Below are positions 47,764 through 59,972 of a stretch of DNA of 64,000 nt, piece by piece. Every line of letters begins with the position of its first letter. The first letter of the stretch is position 1. The notes beneath the pieces are model-generated. The model saw nothing but the letters and a program-made list of their open reading frames with translations. It was not told the DNA's origin and did no database searches. The stretch comes from Nemania diffusa (Eukaryota > Ascomycota > Sordariomycetes > Xylariales > Xylariaceae). The stretch is from the NCBI GenBank assembly GCA_038501195.1, contig JBBPUQ010000006.1, forward strand, positions 1,364,001 through 1,428,000. The letters are read 5' to 3'. The position numbers were made by a program, and so were the translations under genes.

Positions 47764-48663
47764 GGGGACACGAAAGCAGCATTGATAGTAAGTGTTAGCG
47801 CTCGTGGATAGATGGTCGAGGGGGTTGACTAGCTATCATAGTAGAGCGGCGCTGCGACTTTCTTCGTTTCTTGTTCCTCGAAAGCGACGACTGCCAGCTA
47901 CAAAGATAGCAGACCTCTTTGTGTGTCATTGAGGGCCGGTGTCGTAGGGCATTTGAAACTGTGGGTATTGCCCGTTCTGCCTTTGTGAACACTGGCGACC
48001 TGGTTCTAGTTCGGAGTTACAGCCATAAATCTGAATACACGAGGTGTGCAGTGCACTCCACTCCCTAGGCACCTGGCTACCTCAGTAGTTTGGTGTGTGC
48101 TCTGTATATCGCGAAAAGCCCTAGATGCTTCAATACCCTACTGGATTAGTTGCTCCTAGCTTCTAAATTTTATGTGTGCCTGAGTTTGACGGGAAGCAAG
48201 TTTTTATTTTATTGTCTTTCATCTCACGAGACCTAAATGTCTTCTTGGTCTAGAGTACGAGAGGCTAGAATGGTATGTGATCACAGCAACACACGGCTTC
48301 AACTAGCCCAAGCAAATACCAGTTCCGCTGTCATACACATATATACCGATCTTTAAAAGTTGCAAAGTCAATCACAAATATCGTGTGACCTTTTCATGAC
48401 CTTTTTACGACTGTCGTTGAGAGTTGCGGGTCTGCACCACTAGATACCTCCGCCCGATTTCCCTTTCGGGTAATCAACCGACTCTTCCCGATTATAGTCG
48501 CGTGCGGCTCAACTTCATAGTGAACTACTACTATAAGTCTAGTATTTTCACGATACCCACCTAGACACATACATAATATACTCTTCATATTCCCAAAATC
48601 TATTTTCCACATATACATCAACCTGAGCACTACTGAGACGTCCAAGCCATTACCGTCACAACC
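47764..48663. other. Intergenic stretch, promoter of the dehydratase gene
   Basis: No supported gene. The last 250 bp form the promoter and 5' UTR of the plus-strand gene starting at 48664. Confidence 0.4.
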
Positions 48664-49520
48664 ATGTCCCTCAAAACCTGCTACCTCCTCCTCTACAACC
48701 TGCTCTCCCTCCTTGTTTGGGCCGCTCTCCTTACCCACACCTGCTATAATGTCGTGAACGGCGATTTGGCCCCGCTGCTGCCGCTCGTTACTGTAGCACA
48801 AACGGCGCAGGTGGCCGAGGTGCTCCACGCCGCGCTGGGTCTCGTGCGCGCGTCCCCCGCCACCACGGCGCTGCAGGTCGGTGGCCGGAACCTCGTCGTC
48901 TGGACCGTCATGCGTCGTTTCCCCGACCTCGTCTTCGCTACTGCGCCAGGATATGGCCGATATGGGTTCGTGGGCTGTCTGTTGGCGTGGGCGGCTTCGG
49001 ATGTCCTGCGCTATGCGTTCTTTGTTGCTCAGATGGGGGTTGGACGGGCCCCGGGGGCGTTGGTGTGGTTGAGGTGAGAGCTGTTCTTTTTGCGGGCTTA
49101 CTTGACTTACCTCCTCACTCTACTATTTCTGCTGTTGTTTTGTGCCTCGTCTATCATTTATTCGTGTTGGATGATGTTGGATGTCCTGTTGTTGATGGGC
49201 TGGTGCTGGACTAATACGAGGCGTTAGGTATTCCGCCTTCATCATTTTATACCCTGTAGGGTTCCTAAGCGAGGCTTCTCTCGTCTATCTTGGCCTTGTC
49301 AACGCTCGTGATATAAGCCTCTTCTACAGGGGGTATCTGTTCGTGGGGTTGTTGGCTTATGTCCCAGGTGAGTTCCCTCGTTGTCTAGGCCTCGAGATAG
49401 AGAGCTATGGGATGAAGACGCCAGCTAATTAGGTGCTCAGCGAGTTACGTCCTATACACGTACATGTTTTCTCAGAGACGTCGGGCTCTGAAGCAAAGGG
49501 GGCAAGCGAAGAAAGCGTGA
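48664..49520 (+). CDS. phs1: Very-long-chain 3-hydroxyacyl-CoA dehydratase (Phs1/HACD family)
   Basis: Three exons (48664..49073, 49228..49367, 49441..49520) encode 209 residues. Donors are GTGAGA and GTGAGT; acceptors CGTTAG and CTCAG restore one frame. The protein is a multi-pass ER membrane enzyme: YLLLYNLLSLLVWAALLTHT, then TVAQTAQVAEVLHAALGLV, NLVVWTVMRRFPD, and RYSAFIILYPVGFLSEASLV. The last block carries the Tyr (LYPVG) and Glu (SE) reported as the catalytic pair in Phs1. It removes water from 3-hydroxyacyl-CoA, the third step of very-long-chain fatty acid elongation for sphingolipids. The C-terminus is basic (RRRALKQRGQAKKA), consistent with a cytosolic tail and ER retention, though not a strict KKXX signal. 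Length is normal. Confidence 0.92.
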
Positions 49521-51366
49521 AGATCATGATGTCCTAGGCAGGATATCGCGATCATAGCCGTCTTGGCTATGGTCTCGGTACGTCCCGTCCTAGATCGCCA
49601 GGCAAACGGCGTCAACTACCCCGCAAGGCACTAACGCTTTAGCTATACGAATGCTTTGACACAACATGGACTACTGATAAAGCTATGTCTCAGATACGGT
49701 TCGAGAAAGTAGCTAAGATTGAAAGTCGGGACTAACAAAGGGAGCATTCAATGATTAGGTGTGGCGAACCAGTCAGTTACCCCGCCCAGGCTTGCTGAAC
49801 AAGAGCAGTCTTATGCTGCCATGGACGCTGGCTATATGCGGCCGGAAATACCGATTACATGGTAGACTAGCCAGCGGCCATTGTCATATGGCATGATGAG
49901 GTGGCTTTGTTAAAGATCCTATCTTTTCATGGTGATTACTGAACCGCTCTGCTGGTAACTCAGAACAATGTAGTAATACCCTGTGAGGGGCCGAAAATAA
50001 CTCTTTGCTGCCCACCAACGCATCACTAAACCCCTCGACACACCGAGGGCTACTTATTATTGTGTAGCGATGAATCAAGTTTCGTCGTCAGTGTAGCCGC
50101 AAGGATATATGTTCTTGAATTAGGTAGTGCTGGTCTAGTCCAAGTACAAGATACGTCTCTGTGCTCATGAAAGCTGACACCCAAGAGCAATCATAGTATG
50201 CTCCACGACATCGACATATCGAGTTTCTTAACAGGGGAAGTCTTGTATATCATTCGATCGCCCCTTTTCTTGCACTATTTGTCAAGCATAGTAGAACTGT
50301 AGTTTGTAAAGTTTTACATCCTGACGCTAGTTCGATTCTCCTAGAACTTTTAATTCTTGACATTAAAAACTTCATTTATCGGTTATCCATTCAAGTGCAT
50401 GAGTTTGAGGTACTTCTCCAGCCTCAACGAAATTTAATGAATGAGAATATCTATAGCTCACACGGCTCGTAATCTTCATATCTACGCATTATAGGTGACT
50501 TGACGTCGGGTGCCTGGCTTTCCATGTTAACAGTGGCAACGATTCCTAGACATGATGTAAGGCTGGTCGTTCAAAGAGACCAAGGTTGACAACAAACATT
50601 AAGATATTTGTCACATCGCCTTTGCTCTGTTGATCAACGGCGGTCTCCATACCAAATACATGCAAGACTCGAAAGACTCGGGCTCTAAGGCATTGAAGCT
50701 TAGTGAGACCCAACAACGGGTTGTATCTAGCTGGGAACCATCCCAAAAATTCATGACCTAATTACCTCTCTTTAGCAATAAAGGGTTTCATTGATAGCTA
50801 GATTCTTAGTTCAAATAAACAGATCGGCGAGCAAGGAGACATAGTAGGGTACTCGTCCAAGTACTATGCTGTCCTATACTTGAGACATGATGTTCATAAG
50901 AACTCGCAGCTTCACCACCTACTGCATTTAGGATTGTTTTTTCTTGGCGGATCGTGGCGTCCAATTGACGCTAGTTCTGGGTGCACGATCGTAGCATTGC
51001 CACCTACTGCAGCTAGGACTTTTTGAGGTAAACCGTGGCGTCTAATTGACGCTATTCCTGGGTGCACAAACAGAGGGATAGGTCTCGGTGTAAGGCTGCC
51101 TGGGGCGCCCAAGCCTGAATGGCTGTAATACGGAGATTACCCGTGGCTTTGCTTGGGCGATTGAAAGAGCGTAGGATTGAAAGAGAAGGACTAACAAAGA
51201 AACGACGAACTGAAAAACTCTCTATTATCTAGTCCTGCATTGCCCTCGTCCTTCGTCTCTGGCCCCCAATGCTACTATCGTCTCTTCTGAGATGCAATTC
51301 CAGTTATTTAGAAGCGAACTTTGAAGTGTACACACCTAATATTCGGATCATCAGAACCAATTCGCA
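49521..51366. other. Intergenic stretch with a diverged tandem duplication
   Basis: No supported gene in 1.85 kb. A pair of about 70-bp direct repeats with an 85-bp period lies at 50915-51067. Confidence 0.45.
50915..51067. repeat. Two-copy diverged direct repeat, 85-bp period
   Basis: Copy one starts CCACCTACTGC at 50915, copy two at 51000. Both continue through a CGTGGCGTC/TyAATTGACGCTA block to GGGTGCAC. On the minus strand both are open and give similar peptides (HPGIASIRRHGLP and HPELASIGRHDPP), so they may be a relic of a repeat-bearing gene. Confidence 0.65.
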
Positions 51367-52847
51367 ATGGGGTTCACCATCAACACGATAAGCCAGTGCG
51401 GCAAGAAGCTTTTTGTCGTCGACGTCATTTTCACCGTGCTATGCGTCGTCTTCCTAGTCCTGCGCTTCTGGTCTGCTCGGTTTTCGAGGCGTAAACTCTA
51501 CCCCGACGACTATGCCGCGGTCGCCGCCTTTGTAAGTGGCCTGACATATGACTTGGGATAACCCTTATAGAGCGGCCTCGTTAACTCCCCGCTAGGTGAG
51601 CAAGTCCGTTCTGACGGGAGCGGCGTACTGGGGGACCTTTAACGGGCTGGGAAAGCCTATCACGGACCTCAATGTCGGCGAACTCACTGTTCAAGCCAAG
51701 GTATGTATATATGCTCATGGTTGTTTTTGTGTAGTGGTGGCTAATTCAGTCGCTTCTGCAGATTTTGATCATCAGCGAAATCACGTACATCCTTGGCACA
51801 GCCTTTGTGAAGCTGTCAATGCTTTGTCTGTATTATAGAATATACACCACGCCGATTTTTAGGCGCTGTTGTTATGTTGTGATAGCGGCGGATATCATAT
51901 ACATCGGTAAGGAATTACCCGGGTCATCTTCCCTCGATTCAAGTGCTTCAAGAACATAAAGGTTCCTGATTGGGTTATGACTATGCTCAGGAAGCCTTTT
52001 ACGTCCTCGAAACATCCTAGACCATATTAAAGATGATAATTACTGACTCTGGATGTTGCAGTATCATTCGTTCCGTTCCTCTTGACTAACTGCATCCCCC
52101 TATCTCAGTATTGGGATCCGAAGCCCACTGGTTGGTGTCGATCTACAATCATATTCGACAATGCCACGGTTGCTGTCAATCTGGTTCTCGACGTGGCTGT
52201 CCTAGCCCTGCCCCTGCCGGTGCTTTGGCGCTTGCAGATGTCCGTTCGGGATAAACTAACCGTTACATCGATGTTTAGTATCGGGCTTATGTGAGTTTCC
52301 CTGTATTTTCTCGGAATAAACCTGAATGTCATCTCATAGTTTATACAGAACTGTTGCTTTCGTGCTTTGGCGACTAGGTGTGACGGAACGAACAAGGAAT
52401 TCTCCCGACTGGACCGACACTCTGTGTCAAGTGGGACTAATCGCGTCACTCGAGATATACCTAGGCATCATTGCCGTGTGCATCCCGACATTAGGACCCC
52501 TATTCAATGCGTACGTTAAACCTTCCTTGAACAGGATAGGTTTCATGAAGAGTGCGAAAGCATCCGGACCCGGGGTGAAACCGTCATACCTCCAAACGTT
52601 TGGTGGTTCGAACTCAAATAAACGGTCCCACGGGTACAGTGAGTTCAGCGAGAGTGCAGACCGTATCGTCAGCAGGGACGGGTCCATGAAGTTAACCCCA
52701 ACATTGGATGGGAAAGTGACTTCGGAATGTGTGTTCACGCCAGTAACCGAGACAGACACAGCGGACCATGGCGGAGACGGAATCCACGTTCAAAGAGATA
52801 TCGAGGCAATATATCAATCAAGGAAAGGCCCGTACTACAACGAGTAG
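51367..52847 (+). CDS. Rhodopsin-like 7-TM integral membrane protein (PTH11-type, no CFEM)
   Basis: Five exons (51367..51531, 51596..51700, 51762..51906, 52062..52290, 52340..52847) encode 383 residues, with consistent phases. The pattern is that of the large fungal rhodopsin-domain/PTH11 family: LFVVDVIFTVLCVVFLVLRF then RRKLYPDDYAAV, an ILGTAFVKLSMLCLYYRIY helix, IPLSQYWDPKPTGWC, NLVLDVAVLALPLPVLWRLQ and LIASLEIYLGIIAVCIPTLG. These give seven predicted helices followed by a cytoplasmic tail of about 110 Ser/Thr-rich residues. Members are thought to sense surface or nutrient cues, but the ligand is unknown here. No N-terminal CFEM domain is present. Intron 3 is long (155 nt). Confidence 0.9.
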
Positions 52848-53663
52848 GCTAATTCGCTACTACGTGAGATAGTCGAAGTCAGTAGTAGGGATTTGGGGGC
52901 GAACCGGTAACGCTGTGATTGAGTAGTACGGGGAATGGTTTATAGGTTTCTGTCAGAGTGTTGTACATTACCGAGGGTTTTCTAATGAGCACTGTGTTTG
53001 GGCACTTATCACTAGTTGTGTATAATAAAAGCTACTTCATTGATGGATTTTGATTCTCGCAGAGCAGAAGCGCCTGTAGTGCTGCCCCCGAACGCACTAT
53101 GGGAGATGCTACTGCTTTATTAACGGGCTATCTAAAAGTTTCTTGGGCGCTTTCGTGCTTAAGCTTTAGATTTCGCACATGGAGTGGGAGAGCCGATAGG
53201 TTCGTAGTCATGAACTTTCAAATCGTGCTCAGACATAAGAAGCCTAAAGGGCTAGGCGTGCACTACCTAGGGTAGGCAGAGTCTGCTGAGCATCAGCTCT
53301 TGTTCCATTAGACGTGACTGCGGATTTTCACATAATCGACAGTACTAATATGCTAAACGAATAGGGGTTCGTAATGTCAGCCCCTAATCTCGACTCTACA
53401 CTTCATCTCTTCATAATTATATTAGCCCTCGACTTAATGCACCCTAAAATGATATGTAGATGGCTTACTGCTGGACGAGCGACATAGGCTACGGGTGGAC
53501 GTTCTCTATGTTCTCAAGACCCATGGTTTTCTCCCTGATTTTCGTTTCAGTGTTGACTCAGTCACCGATGTCGTAAAGAATATCTTCATGAAAGAGTCGT
53601 TGAGACCATGAGACTATGATGGTGAGGTGTCTAATCAGACTTCGTAATTGCCGGGGACGTCAC
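52848..53663. other. Intergenic stretch, convergent 3' flanks
   Basis: Between the 3' ends of the 7-TM gene and of the RNase P subunit gene. I see no feature. Confidence 0.4.
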
Positions 53664-54221
53664 TCAGTCATCCTTTATGACAATGCCCATCTGCTCGTCG
53701 CCCAGTTGATGGTTTTTGATACCGCCTTTCGACGTATTCGCTAGTAGCTGTTCTCGCTGTGGTCGTCGCTTTTGGCGCGGAACTTGGACGGGAAAACGCC
53801 TCACGCCACCGCAAGTGTTGCATCTGATAACTAGGACATCCGCCCAGGGCTTCTTGCATCCTTTGCTCTTATTCTCAACCACGGAATTGCTCGTTTCACC
53901 TTCGATGAGCGGCGTGTCGCAGAGCTTGCAGATAGTATGCTTGATTGCCGGAGACAGCCGTATCTGGCCTTTGAGAGACGTCGCGCGAAGATCAGTCAGG
54001 AGACGCCGAGCGAGGTTCAGTCTTAGCCGGTCAGGAGCAGTAGATTTTTGCGCATTCAAGCGCGTCCCTTCATCTTCATGGCTGTCTGTAGCAGATGGAT
54101 GAGGCTTGAAATCGTGAGCGTTTCCGACCTGCGATCCTAGAAACCCCGCTGCTTGATGCAAGTAGGATAGGCGTGAATACAGGTGCTTGTTGGGTACTGA
54201 CCCAGTCTTTGATTTTGCCAT
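53664..54221 (-). CDS. rpr2: RNase P/MRP protein subunit Rpr2/Rpp21
   Basis: One uninterrupted frame of 185 residues from ATG 54221; the in-frame codon further upstream is TTG, so this start is preferred. The N-terminal half (VPNKHLYSRLSYLHQAAGFL) and the middle (LLTDLRATSLKGQIRLSPAI) are the helical parts of the family. The zinc ribbon follows as ICKLCDTPL and, about 35 residues later, IRCNTCGG, giving four Cys ligands. Rpr2/Rpp21 is part of nuclear ribonuclease P, which trims the 5' leader of pre-tRNAs. The C-terminal tail is basic, suited to RNA binding. It is divergently arranged with sub2, about 710 bp apart. Confidence 0.88.
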   Translation of the reverse strand: MAKSKTGSVPNKHLYSRLSYLHQAAGFLGSQVGNAHDFKPHPSATDSHEDEGTRLNAQKSTAPDRLRLNLARRLLTDLRATSLKGQIRLSPAIKHTICKLCDTPLIEGETSNSVVENKSKGCKKPWADVLVIRCNTCGGVRRFPVQVPRQKRRPQREQLLANTSKGGIKNHQLGDEQMGIVIKDD

Positions 54222-54932
54222 CCTATCGTCGGACTGCCGCTCTGGGTACGGCAATAGGCTCGATCACTTGGGTGACAAAACTTCAAATGGGGTCCCGTTC
54301 AAAAGGTACCTAGATTGGTAGGTAGAACTACCTGTCTTGCCAAACTCTATCCTAGGCAGCCTAACCAGGCCATGGCCAATGGGATGTTGCCGATGACGCG
54401 ACTTGCCCCAAGATCTGGATGCTGTAGAATTACCTAAGGGAGGTACCTAGATAGATGATTGGGTGGTCCGAGCGCGCTCTTAGAGGGAAGGAACGTACCC
54501 GTTTAAGTACCTACCTAACCTACCAAAAAGTCCAGGCCCGCCAAGCCTATCAGGTTACCTACTTGGCACCTAGTTGTGGCGCATATTGTTGTTTTGCACA
54601 GCCTTCTGACTCAAGCCTAAACCATATTTGGCCTATAGCGTTACCGCATAGGTACCTACCAGGCCTGCCTGTACTGATTTCTTCTTCTGACTGATCTCCC
54701 ATCTCTAGCCTTTCTCCGTCACAACATCCGCCTCCATTTCCTCTCAACTATCCCTCTCTCCAGAACCATCGCGCCACTTTATTCTGGCATACAGCCATCC
54801 TTTGTTGTCAACCACAACTACCGCAACATCAATTATTTGATCGCTCCGTGTTTTTGTGCTTTTTCCTGCTTATTCGACGCCCATCTTTTCACAAGGCTTT
54901 GAGGCCTCGCGCATACAAATAACTTCGCCAAC
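54222..54932. promoter_or_regulatory. Divergent promoter between rpr2 and sub2
   Basis: This 711-bp spacer holds both promoters. TAGGTACCTA-type words are dense at 54305-54660, and the last 200 bp are pyrimidine-rich on the sub2 strand. No TATA box is clear. Confidence 0.5.
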
Positions 54933-57026
54933 ATGTCTGCCGAAGAAGACCTGATCGACTACTCCGACGAGGAGCTAGCGACCAATGATGCCGCACCCAC
55001 TAACGGCAAGAAGGCAGACGCCGCCTCCGCCGGAAACAGCGTTGACAAGAAGGGTTCTTATGTCGGCATCCACTCCACTGGATTCCGCGATTTCCTGCTG
55101 AAGCCTGAGCTTCTTCGGGCCATTGCCGATTGCGGTTTCGAACATCCTTCGGAGGGTTAGTCTTACATCTTACACGTCCCAAATCAAGCAAGCAAGCAAG
55201 CATCATCACCCATCCCTCCTTCAAGCGTCCGTCTCGTCGTCTGTCAAGCAAGTCAAGTCGCAAGTGGAGGCACGGCGTTGGTTACGGTCGTCGATGGGAA
55301 TCAAGGCCGGCAATGGCGGTATCACTTGTCGACTGTGGTCCCGGTGTCCTGACCCGGCTGGGACCTTTTGTCGAAGGGAAGAAGAGAAGAAAAATATGCC
55401 CCAACCACAAGACACGTGTGTCTACGACCACGGTCTTACTGGCTTTTTATTAAGCCATTCGCATCCGAGGCAAATGACGTATTTGCGCAAGCTTTCAATA
55501 CTCATGGCCCGTTGTCGACAAATGACCATCTCTGGCTCCGAGCCTTTGACGTGTCAGGAACTAGGTGGTGTTTTCTACACGCAGTTCCGCCATCTATGGA
55601 TGTCCATGTCGAAGATCCTGCGAGGTTGGGAAATATTCATTTGTTCGAGATAGATACTTTGCGGTTTTAGCCAGCGACGCGATGACGACGGACGGACAGA
55701 CGGACCTTGTCGATTCCCTTTGCCGAACCCCTACCTCCTTTACGTTACGTTCTTACATCCGTCTTGGAAACCTTGTCTAACATCGATCGATACCTACAGT
55801 CCAGCAGACCTGTATTCCCCAGGCCCTTCTTGGTGGTGATATTATCTGCCAGGCCAAGTCTGGTCTCGGAAAGACCGCCGTGTTCGTCTTGACTACCCTG
55901 CAGCAAGTCGAGCCTGTCGCGGGCGAGTGTTCTGTGCTGGTTATGTGCCACACCCGAGAGTTGGCATTCCAGATTCGCAATGAATACAACAGATTCAGCA
56001 AATATATGCCAGATATCAAGACGGGCGTATTCTATGGTGGTACTCCTATGCAGAAGGATGCCGAGATCCTCAAGAACAAAGAAACTCACCCACACATCAT
56101 TGTGGGCACCCCGGGTCGCCTTAACGCTCTCATCCGTGACAAGCATCTCCGCCTTGGAAGCGTTCGCATCTTCGTCCTTGATGAGTGTGATAAGATGCTT
56201 GATGCCATCGGTAAGGTCTCTGGTATTATTGTTTTGGCCTAGACTAATACAACTAGATATGCGACGTGACGTCCAAGAGATCTTCCGATCTACCCCAACC
56301 CAGAAGCAGGTTATGATGTTCAGCGCCACCCTTTCTGATGATATCAAGCCAATTTGCCGCAAATTCATGCAGAATCCCACCGAGCATTATGTCGACGAAG
56401 ACACCAAGTTGACGCTTCATGGTCTCCAACAGTACTATATCAAGCTTGAGGAGAAGGAGAAGAACCGGAAGCTCAACGAGCTTCTCGACGAGCTCCAGTT
56501 CAATCAAGTTATCATATTCGTGAAGAGCACCGTTCGGGCTACTGAACTGGACAAGTTGCTTCGCGAGTGTAATTTCCCCTCTATTGCTGTACATTCTGGT
56601 GTGAGCCAGGAGGAACGGTATGTGTCTCTCTATTGAACTAGGTGGCCCGAGACTAACACCTTTTAGTATCAAGCGATACAAGGAATTCAAGGAATTCAAC
56701 AAGCGAATTTGCGTTGCCACCGACGTCTTCGGTCGTGGCATTGATATTGAACGTATTAACCTAGCAATCAATTACGATCTCCCTGCTGATGCAGATTCGT
56801 ACCTTCATCGCGTTGGTCGTGCTGGCCGATTTGGTACCAAGGGTCTCGCGATTTCATTCGTGAGCAGTGACCAAGACCAAGAGGTTCTCAAGTCGATCGA
56901 GAAGCGCTTTGAAGTGGCACTACCGTAAGTAGTTACTGCAAATTTGTCTCGTATATATACAACTAACAGTACCACAGTGAGTTCCCTAAAGACGGTATCG
57001 ATGCTAGCACCTACATGGCCTCGTAA
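54933..57026 (+). CDS. sub2: DECD-box ATP-dependent RNA helicase Sub2/UAP56
   Basis: Five exons (54933..55155, 55800..56210, 56257..56617, 56667..56924, 56978..57026) encode 433 residues, the usual Sub2 length. Motifs are in order: Q-motif region GFEHPSEVQQTCIP, Walker A AKSGLGKT (93-100), TRELA, VGTPGR, DECD at 202-205, SAT at 234-236, [10 protein letters not shown] and HRVGRAGR. The DECD (not DEAD) sequence and the N-terminal [11 protein letters not shown] are hallmarks of Sub2/UAP56. It acts in spliceosome assembly and in mRNA export within the TREX complex in the nucleus. The first intron is unusually long (644 nt) compared with the others (46-53 nt) and carries a CAAG repeat near 55186-55203; regulated splicing of it is possible. 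Confidence 0.97.
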
Positions 57027-58176
57027 ACCCAGAGTCAATTTTGGTGCTCAGACTTGACAGTTTGTTGCCCAAGTTCTCTTAATCACCGGCCATGGGTGTT
57101 TATTTCCTATGCGACCTGGTACTTGGCGAAACAGGGAGATTGGGAATAATGGCTTTCGTCTAAAAGTATCGGTCGTTCTTGTCGCTCTCAACATCTGTAA
57201 AAGTATACTTTGACACGCCGGACGGGATGAGGCTTTTCTTTCACTTGTGGTGAGGACATGATTTAGTTCTCCTTGCAGATTCGAGATGCCTTATGACACC
57301 TACTTGCGTTTAAGCTCGTCATCATTCGGGGTAGTAGATTCGTGAAATACATCTTCAGTTTCTGAGGACGAATAGGATTCATAGCTTCTACAGCTCGTTA
57401 TGGACAGTCAATAGACTTGTATCAAAAATATTCTGCTAAGATGGTTTCAATGACATGTTAACTTTGTACATACCGTAGGTGCACCTACTCGTCACACCGG
57501 CGGCCCGATCCATTTGTCCGTACAAACCTAAAGCCTTCCCCCGTAGCTCTCATGAATCCTCTGCTATGGGGGAAATACTCATGGCCTGTCCGTTTGAAAT
57601 CTATCTAGGCGCGTTCTGTAAGAATCTTCAGCCAATGAAGTAGCAGAGCATATCCGCGAGGGCACCTGAGACAAAACAAGCTCTGCGATGAAAGGTTAGT
57701 CATAGAGGGAGAGACCGTCTGAAAGATCATTCTTCGAGTGAGACAATACGTAAATACTAAATAGGCACCAACGTATATGCAGGTAGGCGGGGCGCAAAAA
57801 GGAAAATAATGGTCATGCAGGGGATTTCTAGATGGCTTATGACACACAGTAATAAATTTCTGACGTTCAAGCTTTGTTCCTTTGTCTCCCTCTCACTCAT
57901 CCTCCAGTCGCCTAATCCAAGAGTAAGGACGGGGTATAATATGTATTAAAAACTTGTTACCGCGGGTTAGGTAGGTCGGTACGTATGATGCATGTTCATG
58001 TTTGTATAATTATGGTGTAGCGCTATGTATGTATGATATGCCTACTATCCGAATTTCAGGGCATGAAAAGGTTCAAAACTCGCCCAAAATATGTTCTCCT
58101 GATTTCGCCTTGCTCTTCCCTATGCAGGCATTTTGAGTCTCGTGGAACAAACTTTCATTTCATCGTGTCTAATATC
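57027..58176. other. Convergent 3' flanks of sub2 and the NIPA gene
   Basis: No supported gene in 1.15 kb. It probably holds both 3' UTRs and terminators. Confidence 0.4.
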
Positions 58177-59972
58177 TCACACGGCATCGTCGCCTCTTGG
58201 CGAGCCACCGCTCCCGCCTCCCCCTCTATCGGGCGGTGGGTCGGAGCTCGTCCTGGGGCTCCTCTGCTGTTCTTCCTGAAGTCTCCGGTGTCTTCTCGGA
58301 GATCCGAGTATCCAAGGTTGTGCGCTACTACTACCCGCCGGACTTGCGACGGCGATATCAGTGTGGCTAGTGTTGTTGCTTTTGTTCTCTCCCCTCTGCC
58401 GCCACCATTTAAGCTTCCATATCCCGCCTAGCGCGTCCTGGACGCCGGGGGTAGAGGTGCTTTTCCGACGATCGTGCTTGCGCGCCGTAAAGCCGGGGAA
58501 GCCCATCGATCTCCGTCGGCGGCGGGATATCCTACGCTGACTTTCCGCGCTATGACGGCCTCCTGCACCGCTCACGGACGCAACTGAATCTCCCCTTACT
58601 ATGCGTCGTCCGGGAAGTAATGGGGTACCTTCGTTCAGCGTGGGGCCTGTTGGCATAGTGCTTGATCGCTGCCTACTGGGCCTAGAAGATTGTTGGTCTT
58701 CTAACTCGTCCCAAATCTCTTCATCCCAACGCTGGCTTGATTTCCGCCTTGGCAGCAGGGGCGACGATGATCTGTCTGTAGGGAATGTATCATATGTGGG
58801 TAGAATTGCTTCTCCTTCTTCACTACAGAAGTCCGAGTCTATAGCGGACTCATCTTCGCCTTCTGTGTCTTCCACGAGCCCGAGCCCCGGTGTAAGTGAG
58901 GACTGGCCGAGAACCGGGGGATGTTGCTCGTCACTAAGGCGCCACGATAGGGCCAGGACTCCTGTTAGAAGAATGGCAGTGCCAAGAGTAATGAGCCCGC
59001 CGTGCAGGGGTGATATTAGGTCCGTCTGGCGGAAGTAGATGAGGCCATCTAAAATAGCAATGATGTTGTAAATGCAAAAAACAAGGGGGTATAATACTGA
59101 TGTTGACACGAGCTTCAAGCCGCGGTGAAGATAATACAACTGGGTCAATGCGAGGGCGACGAGCCCCAGGACTAGAATCCATGATTGCCAGTGCAAGAAT
59201 TGGTTGTCGCCATCGCTGATGGTTCTGAGAATCAACTCGACGGCTGATTTGGCGAAGAGGAGGGAATGCGCAGAGAGGATGCCGCTAATGCATCCATAAG
59301 CGAGGCCTCTCGCTAGTCTGAACTTGGGATTCTGCGCAATGTTCTTGAAGTGACTAACGAACTCGGTGGACAGGGCAATGGCAAGAACAATTACGGTTTG
59401 TAGTGACATCCAGACGATGAATTGCCACCTTCCCAGTAGCTCGAGCAGCTCCGGCAAACTATGCGCTGGAGAGGGTATGGCACCGAAGATGGCGATTAAT
59501 CCAGCGCCTACGGAAACAAGTGCGGTTCCCCAAAATGACCACTTCGTGAAGGGCTCGCCCAGGATCAGGGTGGCGCATATCGAGTTGAAGACCAGGCCGG
59601 CGGCTTGCAAGGTCGAGAGGACTGGCAGAGGCAGTGTCGAGATCTGTATCGAGCTTCCCAGTACGTTCGAAATAACGAACATGCCCATTCCTAACTGCCA
59701 CCTCCGCCTGCGGTATGGGGGTCTCTGTATTTCATGGGGACCTTTCTCGTCTTCGAGCATATGCGACTTTCGTTGTAGGGTGAGACCGAGGGATTGGACG
59801 CTCGTGGATACCAGGCCAACTATTATGCCGATCTAGAGCACACGTTAAAGGTCAGCGGCACTGCATTTATCAACAACTCAGCCAGCTCAGGGAGCTCAGC
59901 CAGGCTAGTCGTAGGAGAAGGGAGACTCACGGCGAGTGTGCCCGCAGGCGACACACCGCTAAATAGCCCCAT
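58177..59972 (-). CDS. NIPA-type (DUF803) magnesium transporter-like protein
   Basis: Two exons (59931..59972 and 58177..59832) encode 565 residues; a GTGAGT donor and CTCTAG acceptor flank a 98-nt intron in phase 0. The join gives MGLFSGVSPAGTLA followed by IGIIVGLVSTSVQSLGLTLQ and RKSHMLEDEKG, the typical fungal NIPA start. About nine membrane helices follow, with NVLGSSIQISTLPLPVLSTL, ATLILGEPFTKWSFWGTALV and YPLVFCIYNIIAILDGLIYF. Animal NIPA proteins carry Mg2+; the substrate here is inferred. Residues about 330-565 form a charged Ser/Arg-rich cytoplasmic tail that probably carries regulation sites. The fold belongs to the drug/metabolite transporter group. It is divergent from the V-ATPase gene, 1.4 kb away. 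Confidence 0.88.
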
